DNA from: JAAFJM01 sp964529175
GTDB lineage: Bacteria > Bacteroidota > Bacteroidia > UKL13-3
DNA: 64,000 nucleotides
NCBI GenBank assembly: GCA_964529175.1
Contig: CAZGVO010000015.1
Coordinates: 23,877 to 87,876 of the forward strand
Reading direction: 5' to 3'
Position numbers and translations under genes: made by a program. Below are positions 17,836-25,720 of the stretch, piece after piece (positions within the stretch are counted from its first letter, which is position 1; each line of letters opens with the position of its first letter). The notes under the pieces were generated by a model. That model did no database searches and was not told where the DNA came from. It was given only the letters and a program-made list of their open reading frames with translations.

Positions 17836-18498
17836 TTGAACTATCTTTCTCATTATTATATTGATTATAAGCAAAATAACTATTACTACAATGGTGCTTT
17901 GTTTTTACCTGATTTTGCAAGAAATGTGGCTAGAGGTTTTGATGGTGAAGTTCATGATTTAACACCACCTGAAATCCAGTTACAATTAGGCTGTAAAGCG
18001 CATTTGCAAGCCGATAAGTTGTTTCATCCGTCAACTTTTTTTAAAAAGTATAGCGATATAATTAATCTCGAATTGCAGCAATTTGAACCATTGGCACATA
18101 TCAATAGGAAATGGTTTTTAGCTCATATTTTAATGGAAATGATGATAGATAGGCTTTTGGTAAAGTTTTTTCCTAATGTTTGCCATTCATTTTACCATGA
18201 TTTAAACCAAATTGATACTAAAATATTATATCAATTCGTTTTACGTTTTTCAAATAAAAGTATTGAATCATTTATTAAACAATTTGACCATTTTTGTGAA
18301 GTACGATACTTGTTTGGATATGCTGTTGATGATAGTTTTGTGTATTCAGTAGCAAGGGTTTTTAAATATGGTTCGGGTATTGAAATGACCATGAGTGATA
18401 AGTTATTTTTAAAAAAATTGGTAAATAATTTAGAACAAATTCATTTTAATGACCCAATGATTATATTAGCAGAATTAAAACAAGTGTTTAGTGAATAG
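17836..18498 (+). CDS. Acyl carrier protein phosphodiesterase-like protein (AcpH/DUF479-like)
   Basis: This 220-aa protein resembles the AcpH family, which removes phosphopantetheine from holo-ACP. It begins directly with the family-like MNYLSHYY, followed by GALFLPDFARN and a histidine/aspartate-rich helix (GCKAHLQADKLFHPSTFF) at the position of the HR-x-ID-x-FTD motif. The motif is altered, so activity is uncertain. The start must be the TTG at 17836, because the conserved segment begins there and no in-frame ATG lies nearby. A metal-dependent HD-like hydrolase is the safest functional guess. Confidence 0.55.
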   Translation: MNYLSHYYIDYKQNNYYYNGALFLPDFARNVARGFDGEVHDLTPPEIQLQLGCKAHLQADKLFHPSTFFKKYSDIINLELQQFEPLAHINRKWFLAHILMEMMIDRLLVKFFPNVCHSFYHDLNQIDTKILYQFVLRFSNKSIESFIKQFDHFCEVRYLFGYAVDDSFVYSVARVFKYGSGIEMTMSDKLFLKKLVNNLEQIHFNDPMIILAELKQVFSE

Positions 18499-18626
18499 AT
18501 AATAGTGAGATGTGAATTGTAAAAAGTAAAATGTGATAAGCTATTTATTCAACTTTCTTTTACCTTATTTACGCTCAATTATTAATTTTAAAAGATTGAA
18601 CTTATAACTGTAAAATAAGAACTAAA

Positions 18627-18641
18627 TCACGCAAGGCGTGA
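18627..18641. repeat. Short hairpin TCACGC-AAG-GCGTGA
   Basis: A 6-bp perfect stem with a 3-base loop lies 19 bases before the PorV2-like gene. It has the same shape as the hairpins at 21824 and 21877, so it may belong to a family of short palindromic intergenic elements. Confidence 0.5.
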
Positions 18642-18659
18642 AAGAACTATAAATAACAA

Positions 18660-19718
18660 ATGAAAAAAATAATATATTTAATAATTACTTTAGTTTTTTG
18701 TGAAGCTAGTTTTGCGCAGTTAAAATATAGTAATGAGTTTTTAAACATTGGAGTTGGTGCTCGTAATTTAGGTTTGGCTGGCGCTTCAGTTGCAGCTGTT
18801 AGCGATGTTACAGCTGGTTATTACAATCCTGCTGCTTTGTTAAACATGAAAGATAAATTTCAATTAATTGGAATGCGCAATAGCCAATTTGCAGGTATTT
18901 TAACCCACGATTATTTGGCAGGTGCTTTTAGGTTAAGTGAAAAATCGGTTGCTGCTATTTCTATCATTCGCTCTGGAGTTGATAATATTCCTAATACTTT
19001 GTATTTGGTAAATAGCAATGGACAAGTTGATTATACTAAAATATCGAGCTTTTCGGCTGTTGATTACGCTTTTATTGGTAGTTATGCCACTGAAACTAAA
19101 TTTATTGAGCATTTGCAATTAGGTGGTAATGTTAAGATTATACGTAGGGTTATTGGTGAATTTGCCAATGCTTGGGGCTTTGGGATTGATGCAAGTGCCA
19201 TGTATAAGTTAAAACGTTTTAGGTTTGGAGTTATGTTGCGCGATGTTACCACTACATTTAATGCATGGAATTATACATTTAGCGAAGCCGATAAAGCTCA
19301 ATTATTGAGCACAGGCAATGCATTACCAACTAATAATTTAGAATTAACTTTACCTAAATTAACTGTAGGAACAAGCTATAGTTATGTAAAAAATTGGTTT
19401 TCGGTATTAGGCAGTGTGGAATTTGATGTAAATACAGATGGACAAAGAAATACCTTTATTTCCAGCAAATATTTAAACCTCGATCCACGTTTTGGAACAG
19501 AGTTAGGCTATAAGCAAGTAATTTTTGTAAGAGGTGGTTTAAACAATTTTCAAAAAGTGAAAAATGTAGATGGAAGCAATTCTTATAATATGTCGCCAGC
19601 ATTAGGTGTTGGTTTAAAATTGAATAAAATACAAATTGATTATGCCTTAGGCAATGCATTTAACTCAGGACTTATTGGTGCCAGCAATATAGTTTCGCTT
19701 AAGTTAATGATTAGATAA
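18660..19718 (+). CDS. PorV/PorQ family outer membrane protein (PorV2-like T9SS component)
   Basis: This 352-aa protein has a signal peptide (MKKIIYLIITLVFCEASFAQ). The PorV/PorQ hallmark follows at the N-terminus: NEFLNIGVGARNLGLAGASVAAVSDVTAGYYNPAALLNM. The remainder consists of alternating amphipathic strands that would form a FadL-like 14-strand barrel. PorV escorts T9SS cargo during C-terminal domain cleavage; this copy resembles the PorV2 group found beside the GNAT-nitrilase fusion gene, which begins 9 bp downstream. Three T9SS cargo proteins occur elsewhere in the window. Confidence 0.85.
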   Translation: MKKIIYLIITLVFCEASFAQLKYSNEFLNIGVGARNLGLAGASVAAVSDVTAGYYNPAALLNMKDKFQLIGMRNSQFAGILTHDYLAGAFRLSEKSVAAISIIRSGVDNIPNTLYLVNSNGQVDYTKISSFSAVDYAFIGSYATETKFIEHLQLGGNVKIIRRVIGEFANAWGFGIDASAMYKLKRFRFGVMLRDVTTTFNAWNYTFSEADKAQLLSTGNALPTNNLELTLPKLTVGTSYSYVKNWFSVLGSVEFDVNTDGQRNTFISSKYLNLDPRFGTELGYKQVIFVRGGLNNFQKVKNVDGSNSYNMSPALGVGLKLNKIQIDYALGNAFNSGLIGASNIVSLKLMIR

Positions 19719-19727
19719 AAATACTAT

Positions 19728-21260
19728 ATGAAAATACGTAATAGCAGGAAACCTAAGCTAATAGAACGCAATGCTGAAAAAAGCGATTTTGACGAAATCA
19801 TTGCGCTATCAAAAATATGTTTTCCTGATAACGATCCATGGTCGTATGAAATGCTAGAAAGTCAATACAAAATTTTTCCAGAAGGCATGCAAGTAATTAC
19901 TTTTGAAGGAAAAATAGTTGGTTCGGCAACTAGTTTAATAGTAAGTTGGGATGAATACGATGACGACCATGCTTGGAAGGAAATTTGTGACAATGGTTTT
20001 ATAACCAATCACGATGAAGAAGGCGATACCCTTTATGGAATTGAGGTAATGGTTCATCCAAACTACCAAGGTTTAAAAATTGGTAGAAGGCTTTATGAAA
20101 TGCGCAGAAATTTATGTGAAGATAAAAACCTGATGCGCATATTGATAGGAGGTAGGGTTCCTAATTACCACAAGCACTCAGAAGAATTTGGTATAAGAGC
20201 GTACGTAAAGCGTGTAGTTGAAAAGAAAATTAAAGACCCTGTAGTAACTTTTCAGTTAGCACAAGGTTATACCATTCAGCGCATTATTAAGGATTATTTA
20301 CCCGAAGATAAAGAAAGCGAAGGATACGGACTTTTATTAGAATGGGTAAATTTAGATTATCAAGCCGAAACACGCGAGCGAAGTGTATTGATGAAAAAAG
20401 TGCGCATTTGCTGCATTCAATACGAATTGCGTAAAATAACTTCGTTTAAGCAATTTGCGCAGCAATGCGAATATTTTACCGATGTGGCAAGTAATTATAA
20501 ATCGGATTTTGCATTGTTTCCTGAGCTATTTACCACACAACTTTTATCGTTACACGAGTATAAAAGTATGAGTCCGGAAGATAGTATTAGAAAGCTAGAT
20601 GATTATACCGAAGATTATATAAACCTATTTTCACGCTTGGCTTTAGAGTATAATATCAACATCATAGCAGGTACACATTTACAAGTAGAAAACGACCATT
20701 TATACAATATTTCGTACTTGTTTAAGCGTGATGGAACTTACGAAAAACAGTACAAAATTCACATTACTTCAAACGAAGCTAAGTGGTGGGGTGTTAGACC
20801 AGGTAATGAAATAAAAGTATTTAATACCGATTGTGGTAAAGTAGCAATTAATGTTTGTTACGATGTGGAGTTTCCTGAAATGGCGCGCATAGCTTGTAAT
20901 AAAGGAGCTAAAATACTTTTTGTACCTTTTAGTACCGATGAAAAACATGGCCATTTGCGTGTAAAATTATGTGCGCAAGCACGTGCTATTGAAAATCAAA
21001 TTATAGTGGCTACAGCAGGAACTGTGGGAAATATTCCTTCGGTTGATAATATGGATATTAATTATGCACAATCGGGTATTTATACGCCAAGCGATTTTGC
21101 TTTTCCGCCTGATGCCATAGCAGGTGAGGCAAGCACCAATATTGAAACGGTTGTTATAGCCGATTTGGATTTGGCTGCCATAGAACGTGCTAGAAACACA
21201 GGAACAGTGCTAAATTGGAAAGATAGGCGATTGGATATGTACGAAGTGTTAGAAAAATAA
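19728..21260 (+). CDS. Bifunctional GNAT acetyltransferase / carbon-nitrogen hydrolase
   Basis: This 510-aa fusion has an N-terminal GNAT domain (about residues 10-215; acetyl-CoA loop HPNYQGLKIGRRLYE). It is joined to a nitrilase-superfamily domain (about 225-505). The nitrilase triad is complete: E266 (LFPELF), K343 (EKQYKIHIT) and C377 (NVCYDVEFPE). The same architecture occurs in B. subtilis YhcX. The natural substrate is unknown; an amidase acting on an acylated small molecule is plausible. It is in a two-gene unit with the PorV2-like gene. Confidence 0.92.
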   Translation: MKIRNSRKPKLIERNAEKSDFDEIIALSKICFPDNDPWSYEMLESQYKIFPEGMQVITFEGKIVGSATSLIVSWDEYDDDHAWKEICDNGFITNHDEEGDTLYGIEVMVHPNYQGLKIGRRLYEMRRNLCEDKNLMRILIGGRVPNYHKHSEEFGIRAYVKRVVEKKIKDPVVTFQLAQGYTIQRIIKDYLPEDKESEGYGLLLEWVNLDYQAETRERSVLMKKVRICCIQYELRKITSFKQFAQQCEYFTDVASNYKSDFALFPELFTTQLLSLHEYKSMSPEDSIRKLDDYTEDYINLFSRLALEYNINIIAGTHLQVENDHLYNISYLFKRDGTYEKQYKIHITSNEAKWWGVRPGNEIKVFNTDCGKVAINVCYDVEFPEMARIACNKGAKILFVPFSTDEKHGHLRVKLCAQARAIENQIIVATAGTVGNIPSVDNMDINYAQSGIYTPSDFAFPPDAIAGEASTNIETVVIADLDLAAIERARNTGTVLNWKDRRLDMYEVLEK

Positions 21261-21294
21261 AAGTAGATCATTTGCAAGTGCGGTTTTATGTCAT

Positions 21295-21316
21295 CGGTTG
21301 GTGACCTCACCAACCG
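21295..21316. repeat. Palindrome CGGTTGGTGA-CC-TCACCAACCG
   Basis: A 10-bp perfect inverted repeat with a 2-base centre lies 34 bases after the GNAT-nitrilase stop. Its CACCAACC core recurs in the two 53-base repeats at 21348 and 22019, so it belongs to the same family. There is no T tail, so it is not an obvious terminator. Confidence 0.75.
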
Positions 21317-21347
21317 TATATATCATTCATACATTTTATTCCTATAA

Positions 21348-21400
21348 TTTTCCTTTATTTAAAGCAGGAAAGTGGTTTGGTGGGGACACCAACCACGGAC
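21348..21400 (+). repeat. 53-base dispersed repeat, copy A
   Basis: It begins TTTTCCTTTATTT and ends CAACCACGGAC; an equally long related copy is at 22019-22071. It contains an imperfect hairpin (GTGGTTTGGTG with CACCAACCAC). Confidence 0.7.
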
Positions 21401-21402
21401 CC

Positions 21403-21438
21403 AAAAGGTAGATTGCTAAAGTTAGTAATCTGCCTTTT
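21403..21438 (+). terminator. Terminator-like 16-bp hairpin
   Basis: Bases 21403-21418 pair with 21423-21438 (two G-T wobbles) around a 4-base loop, with T-rich sequence in the right arm and after it. It probably ends the GNAT-nitrilase transcript, directly behind the repeat copy A. Confidence 0.65.
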
Positions 21439-21512
21439 TGGTAATTTTACAATGTATAAATATTAATATGGAGTTTTATTGATATGTTTGTTAAACAGTT
21501 AATGATAAGATT

Positions 21513-21731
21513 ATGAAACCATTTAAAAGCACTCCTTACAAAATAGTATTGCTATTATTATTTGCCAATAATTTACCATTGTTAGCTGCAAGGCCTAGCG
21601 CTTTTAATTCTGATCTTCCAATACTTTATGCAGCCATTGCAGGGTTGTTATTTCTAATTGTAGAGTTTAGAAAAGTAATGAACATATTGAAAAACTTTAC
21701 ATACAGAATAGTGAATTTAGTAAAAAAATAA
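21513..21731 (+). CDS. Small membrane protein of unknown function
   Basis: This 72-aa frame has an N-terminal hydrophobic segment (KIVLLLLFANNLPLLAARPSA, signal-like). A second helix (LPILYAAIAGLLFLIVEFRKV) and a basic tail follow. It is preceded by ATG and separated from both neighbours by repeats. No family is recognised. The coherent signal/membrane pattern supports a real gene, but short hydrophobic frames arise by chance in AT-rich DNA. Confidence 0.45.
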   Translation: MKPFKSTPYKIVLLLLFANNLPLLAARPSAFNSDLPILYAAIAGLLFLIVEFRKVMNILKNFTYRIVNLVKK

Positions 21732-22081
21732 TCTAGTTGAAAGGTTAAATCACATTTCATGTGATGCATTTTATTATATAAATTGTATGTAATAAACTCA
21801 AAGCTAACTTTTTGAGAATTAAAGCCTCGTAGAGGCGAAACTATGGTAACAAAAAAACAACCCAACCCCACACAAAGTCCCATAGGGACGAGCATAACAA
21901 AATAAACATAACCATAAGGCCGCCCTTATTAGGTTTGTGTTGAATGCAACTTATTTTGCTACCATAAGTATATCCTTACGGGATAAATGCTTTTATTGCA
22001 TTTAAAAACTTGCTATTATTTTCCTTTATTTGAAATAAGAAAGAGTGGGTGGTGGGACAGCAACCACGGACAAAAACTATC
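21732..22081. other. Gene-free region with several short palindromes
   Basis: These 350 bases between the small membrane gene and the 3' end of the dipeptide epimerase gene carry no credible gene. They contain hairpins GCCTC-GTA-GAGGC (21824-21836), GTCCC-ATA-GGGAC (21877-21889) and TATCC-TTACG-GGATA (21971-21985). The 53-base repeat copy B is at 22019-22071. Together they look like accumulated REP-like elements. Confidence 0.65.
22019..22071 (+). repeat. 53-base dispersed repeat, copy B
   Basis: It is the same length as copy A at 21348 and shares its first 13 bases (TTTTCCTTTATTT) and last 11 bases (CAACCACGGAC), with substitutions only in between. It abuts the stop of the dipeptide epimerase gene on the opposite strand. 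Confidence 0.7.
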
Positions 22082-23074
22082 TTATTCCACCAAACTTATT
22101 TGACCATTATCTTCTTTGAGTAATTTAAATGGTTCGTTTTCTATTAGCAAATAACCATCTAAATCGGCAAAGTTGGTAAGCCCGGTAAATGCATAAGCAC
22201 CGCTCATTCCAAGGGTGGTTTCTACCATACATCCCACCATGGTTTTAAAGCCATTTTTCTTAGCTTCGTGTATCAGTCGCAATCCATTTAAATAGCCGCC
22301 AGCCTTCATTAATTTCATGTTTACTGCATCAAATTGTTGTTTCAAATCGTTAAAGTCAACATGGGCACAAAAGCTTTCATCGGCCATAAGCGGTAGGGCA
22401 ACTCTGGGCTTTACATATTTATATTCATTCACCATACTGCTATGCATTGGTTGCTCTATCATGGCTATATTGTAACCTTTTAAGTTATCAATAAAGTTAA
22501 TCAATGCATCGGCATCTTTCCATGCTTCGTTAGCATCAATGAGTATGGGTTTATTATAAATAGAAGCCAAGGTTTTTATTTCATCTAAAGCACCATCTAC
22601 ACTAATTTTTATTTTAAGATAAGCAAAGCGGTTTAAGTTATTTTGATTAAAAAAGATAACTATTTCGCTTGGACTCATAATAGGCAAAGTATAGCAAGTA
22701 TTAGCTTTTTGAGGTTTATCTATTTTTAAAAATTGGTAAATATCTAAACTCGCTTTATGGCATAAATAATGAATATAAGCTTGTTCAATTCCAAATCGTA
22801 ATGCGTTTGGTGCATTTATTTGGTTTAGTATAATGGTGAGTTCATCAGCATTTTTTATATTGTTGGCACCTGCCACAATAAATTGTTCAAACACTTGAAG
22901 CATTAACTCCGGTGTTTCGTTATACCTTATATTAGGAGCAGCTTCACCTTTTCCTTTATGGTTATTATCAAAACAAGTTATAATGCTGTTTATTTTAAAA
23001 TCGGTTGAGTTACGCGATATTTTCCAAGTATATTTTAAGTTAAGCTGTAGCTGTTCTATATTCCAATTAAGCAT
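22082..23074 (-). CDS. Dipeptide epimerase (L-Ala-D/L-Glu epimerase-like, enolase superfamily)
   Basis: This 330-aa member of the mandelate-racemase-like enolase superfamily probably epimerises dipeptides from cell-wall recycling. The catalytic barrel shows the first lysine in AYLKIKIS. The metal-binding acids lie in ILIDANEAW, MIEQPM and LMADES. The second catalytic lysine is in NMKLMKAGGY. The GCMVETTLGMSGAY segment near the C-terminus is typical of dipeptide epimerases. The exact dipeptide cannot be read from sequence. It is a single-gene unit reading away from the haemoglobin pair. Confidence 0.88.
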   Translation of the reverse strand: MLNWNIEQLQLNLKYTWKISRNSTDFKINSIITCFDNNHKGKGEAAPNIRYNETPELMLQVFEQFIVAGANNIKNADELTIILNQINAPNALRFGIEQAYIHYLCHKASLDIYQFLKIDKPQKANTCYTLPIMSPSEIVIFFNQNNLNRFAYLKIKISVDGALDEIKTLASIYNKPILIDANEAWKDADALINFIDNLKGYNIAMIEQPMHSSMVNEYKYVKPRVALPLMADESFCAHVDFNDLKQQFDAVNMKLMKAGGYLNGLRLIHEAKKNGFKTMVGCMVETTLGMSGAYAFTGLTNFADLDGYLLIENEPFKLLKEDNGQISLVE

Positions 23075-23321
23075 AGTTTCGTTTTTGATGGCAATTTATT
23101 AATTACTATAAGTTTAATTAAATTATTTAGTAACAACATAACTTATAATGTATAGGTGAGCATTTTGCAGCATACTAATAATTAACAGGAATTTTTATAA
23201 AAATAATTAATTGATAATAAGCGAATTATAGTTTATGTTTAATTTGAACACGTGTTTATTTCAAAATAAAAATCCAAGCTCAATTTTATTACGTAAGTGT
23301 GACAAACAAATAAGTAATAAA

Positions 23322-23750
23322 ATGAAAAATAGAAAATTTTTAAAAGTGCTAGCTTGGTTAGGTTCTGTAGTAGCTGTATTATTTGTAGTATTAGTTGTAC
23401 ATATTTATTTGGTTACACGTCATCCAAAACCAACCAATCAAATTCAACTAAGCAGAATTGATTTTAAGCAAAATATAAACGAAGTGGAAGGCAAAAAAAT
23501 AAAGGATTTTGTTAACAGCTTGCCAGATGTTAAAGGTGCTTACTTTAACGATAAAGACAACATATTGGTGTACATCTATAAAATTGGAAATCAAAATTCA
23601 TTCAATGTATACAATAAGGTAAAAAGCCTTGGTAATTATAAAGCTGAAAGATACGTAGTAACTGAAGCAGCCGCTAACACTGGATGCCCAATTGGTAAAG
23701 ACCAAACAACCTTTACAGGTATGTTATCAGCTTATATTTCTAAATTTTAA
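23322..23750 (+). CDS. Membrane-anchored protein of unknown function
   Basis: Taking the ATG at 23322 gives a 142-aa protein. One N-terminal membrane helix (about residues 9-28, VLAWLGSVVAVLFVVLVVHIYL) is followed by a periplasmic domain of about 110 residues containing one cysteine (NTGCPIG). An upstream ATG at 23235 would add 29 residues that would spoil the signal anchor. The domain has a beta-alpha-beta look (KKIKDFVNSLPDVKGAYFND, NILVYIYKIG), reminiscent of HMA or FixH-like folds but without a metal motif. It starts an apparent two-gene unit with the truncated haemoglobin 28 bp downstream. Confidence 0.65.
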   Translation: MKNRKFLKVLAWLGSVVAVLFVVLVVHIYLVTRHPKPTNQIQLSRIDFKQNINEVEGKKIKDFVNSLPDVKGAYFNDKDNILVYIYKIGNQNSFNVYNKVKSLGNYKAERYVVTEAAANTGCPIGKDQTTFTGMLSAYISKF

Positions 23751-23778
23751 ACAACAGTCAATTAAATAAATAAAAAAC

Positions 23779-24357
23779 ATGAAAAAAAGTGTATTAACAT
23801 TAACTGCATGCTTATCATTAGCAGTATTTATGTACTCTTCTTGTTCAAAAGAAGAAACGAAAACAGTTACACCAACTACGCCAACTTTGTATAGCAGAGT
23901 AGGAGGTAGCACTATGGTGAACGATCCTAACAATGCAGGCCAAATGATAGAGGCTGGCAGATTAACTTTAAGAGCTGTAGTTGATAGTTCTATTTTAGTT
24001 ATAGCTGGCGATCCTCAAATGGCTAAATATTTCCCAGTATTATTTGCCGAATTAGGCGCAGGTAATACAAGTGGACTTGTAGCTTTAAGCAAAAGCTTTA
24101 CCGATTTTATGTGTACTGCTACAGGTTGCACAAATTCAGCTTATGCTTACACTGGTAAAAACATGAAAGCAGCTCACGATCCTGCACAAAATAACAGAAT
24201 GGCTGTGAAAGCAGATAAAGCTGATTTTGATAAATTTGTTGGTGATATTGGAACTGGTTTAGCACAAAACGGTGTTACCTCGGCTAACAACAAACAACTA
24301 GTTGATGATTTAGTAGCGTTACTTTACACTACTCAAGCTGATATAGTTCAAAAATAA
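23779..24357 (+). CDS. Lipoprotein with a group 1 truncated haemoglobin domain
   Basis: This 192-aa protein starts with a lipoprotein signal (lipobox-like YSSC, Cys22), so the globin would sit in the periplasm or on the outer membrane. The domain follows the TrHb pattern: LYSRVGGSTMV, then DPQMAKYFPVLF, then YTGKNMKAAHDPA with the proximal haem ligand H133, and GVTSANNKQLVDDLVALLYTTQADIV at the end. An insertion after LYSRVGG carries the AGQMIEAGRLTLRAVVD stretch. A cysteine pair (FMCTATGC) may form a disulfide. Truncated haemoglobins bind O2 or NO; exported ones are unusual. It shares a terminator with no other gene. Confidence 0.75.
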   Translation: MKKSVLTLTACLSLAVFMYSSCSKEETKTVTPTTPTLYSRVGGSTMVNDPNNAGQMIEAGRLTLRAVVDSSILVIAGDPQMAKYFPVLFAELGAGNTSGLVALSKSFTDFMCTATGCTNSAYAYTGKNMKAAHDPAQNNRMAVKADKADFDKFVGDIGTGLAQNGVTSANNKQLVDDLVALLYTTQADIVQK

Positions 24358-24391
24358 AAAGCAATTTTTTCATTTGTCTTAATGTTCGAAT

Positions 24392-24431
24392 AAATGCCGT
24401 TGTGAATAAAATTACAGCGGCTTTATTTTTT
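24392..24431 (+). terminator. Rho-independent terminator after the haemoglobin gene
   Basis: GCCGTTGT (24396-24403) pairs with ACAGCGGC (24414-24421, one wobble), followed by a T-rich tail, between convergent genes. Confidence 0.75.
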
Positions 24432-25029
24432 AAATAGTTTGTCTTTGCACTAAAACAAACATAGGTTCTTTTGAAGTGACAATGGCTTTGTGGGCTATAT
24501 TGGGTTCAATACTTATTATATCACCGGCTTTATAACTTTTCACTTCAGCACCAAAATACATATTACATGAGCCTTCTATAATTACTAGGTGTTCATTATA
24601 ATTAAAGTGTATTTCTTCATCATGCCCTAATTTTACCCAAGCTAAAAAATTTTCAACAAATTGGTCACTAGGTAAAGGATGCGCAGTTTGATTTTCGTTT
24701 AAAATTGGTGTAATAACCTTTTGCTCATCAAGCCAATTTTTTATTTCAATAAATGGAGTTCTGGCTTCAATTAAAGGAGGAAATAATTTCCCTTTTCCAG
24801 CATCTAGTTTATAAATATCATTAAATACCTTTACTTTATTTTTCGATAGTGGTTCGTTTTGAACTGGACTCACATAAAGTTCTAACGATTCAAAAATTCG
24901 AGTAATTTCTTGATTAACTTCCTCGTATTGAATAGCCATTTGATCAACTGCTATCATATCTTCATTGCTTAATTGGCCTAGGCAATAAGCTTCTAAAATG
25001 CCTGATGATATATATTGTTGAATGTTCAA
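24430..25029 (-). CDS. ChrR-like protein: anti-sigma-type N-terminus with C-terminal cupin
   Basis: This 199-aa cytoplasmic protein has an N-terminal helical region (SGILEAYCLGQLSNEDMIAVDQMA). It resembles the anti-sigma-domain start of RskA/ChrR-type proteins but lacks a zinc-binding His/Cys set. The C-terminal half is a cupin barrel (WVKLGHDEEIHFNYNEHLVIIEGSC and GDIISIEPNIAHKAIV) with potential metal-binding His/Glu. Such proteins often hold an ECF sigma factor, yet no sigma-factor gene is present next to it. A metal- or redox-responsive regulator is plausible given the neighbouring copper genes. Confidence 0.7.
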   Translation of the reverse strand: MNIQQYISSGILEAYCLGQLSNEDMIAVDQMAIQYEEVNQEITRIFESLELYVSPVQNEPLSKNKVKVFNDIYKLDAGKGKLFPPLIEARTPFIEIKNWLDEQKVITPILNENQTAHPLPSDQFVENFLAWVKLGHDEEIHFNYNEHLVIIEGSCNMYFGAEVKSYKAGDIISIEPNIAHKAIVTSKEPMFVLVQRQTI

Positions 25030-25228
25030 ATAGTTATGTTAAAAAATGTTTCGCAATATAATTACTTTGTTTGAGTGCAATGAAAAATAAATTTCCAATA
25101 CGCTACAAAATACCTATCTTTTTATACGTTTAAATAAGTAAATAAAAGTCCCTTGAAATCATAAAATTTGTTTAATAAAATTGCTTGTTTGCTTTTTTAC
25201 TAAAATTTACTTTATACTTGTAATCGAT

Positions 25229-25618
25229 TTGAGAAAAACACTTTACATATTATTTGCACTGTTTTATTTAACTTTGTCGAGTAAAGTAAATGCTTCAATT
25301 CACTTTTGTGGAGGCAGTATTACTGATATTAGTTTTTTTGAACATGGAAATGATGATGCCTGCGATTGCGGTAAATTAGCCGATAATTCTTGCTGTAAAG
25401 ACTTTACTATTAAATGCCAAGTTAATGATGACCAATCAAATTTGGTTAAAACCATTAACTTAAATAATAGCAGTTATAAATTGCTAGGTATTGTTTGGCA
25501 AAAAGTATCATTTAACATCCTCTCTTATAAATTTAACAAAAATACCTTTACAGAAAAAGACGGTTTTATACCGCCTCTCATTCTTGCTGTATTAAGTGGT
25601 ATTTTTCTTCGCATTTAG
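25229..25618 (+). CDS. HYC_CC_PP-like exported cysteine-rich protein
   Basis: This protein has a signal peptide (RKTLYILFALFYLTLSSKVNA). A short cysteine-rich mature part follows: HFCGG, then DACDCGK, then NSCCKDF, and a proline pair near the end (GFIPPLIL). These features match the HYC_CC_PP family found beside copper-related TonB receptors in Bacteroidota. The start is uncertain: no in-frame ATG exists. TTG at 25229 gives a clean signal peptide and 129 aa, while TTG at 25181 would give 145. The gene leads the MbnP/MbnH set, 102 bp upstream. A role in metal binding is inferred. Confidence 0.7.
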   Translation: MRKTLYILFALFYLTLSSKVNASIHFCGGSITDISFFEHGNDDACDCGKLADNSCCKDFTIKCQVNDDQSNLVKTINLNNSSYKLLGIVWQKVSFNILSYKFNKNTFTEKDGFIPPLILAVLSGIFLRI

Positions 25619-25680
25619 GATTATTGTATTTTGCTGATTTTGCCTATTAGGCTTATGCTTAATTGGCTGTTTTTTATTTT

Positions 25681-25701
25681 GACTAATATTTTCTATTAGT
25701 C
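25681..25701 (+). promoter_or_regulatory. Hairpin just upstream of the mbnP-like gene
   Basis: GACTAATA (25681-25688) pairs perfectly with TATTAGTC (25694-25701) around a 5-base loop, 19 bases before the ATG. The T-rich run before it could make it part of a partial terminator or a leader control site. Confidence 0.45.
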
Positions 25702-25720
25702 TGTTAATCAATTAAATACA

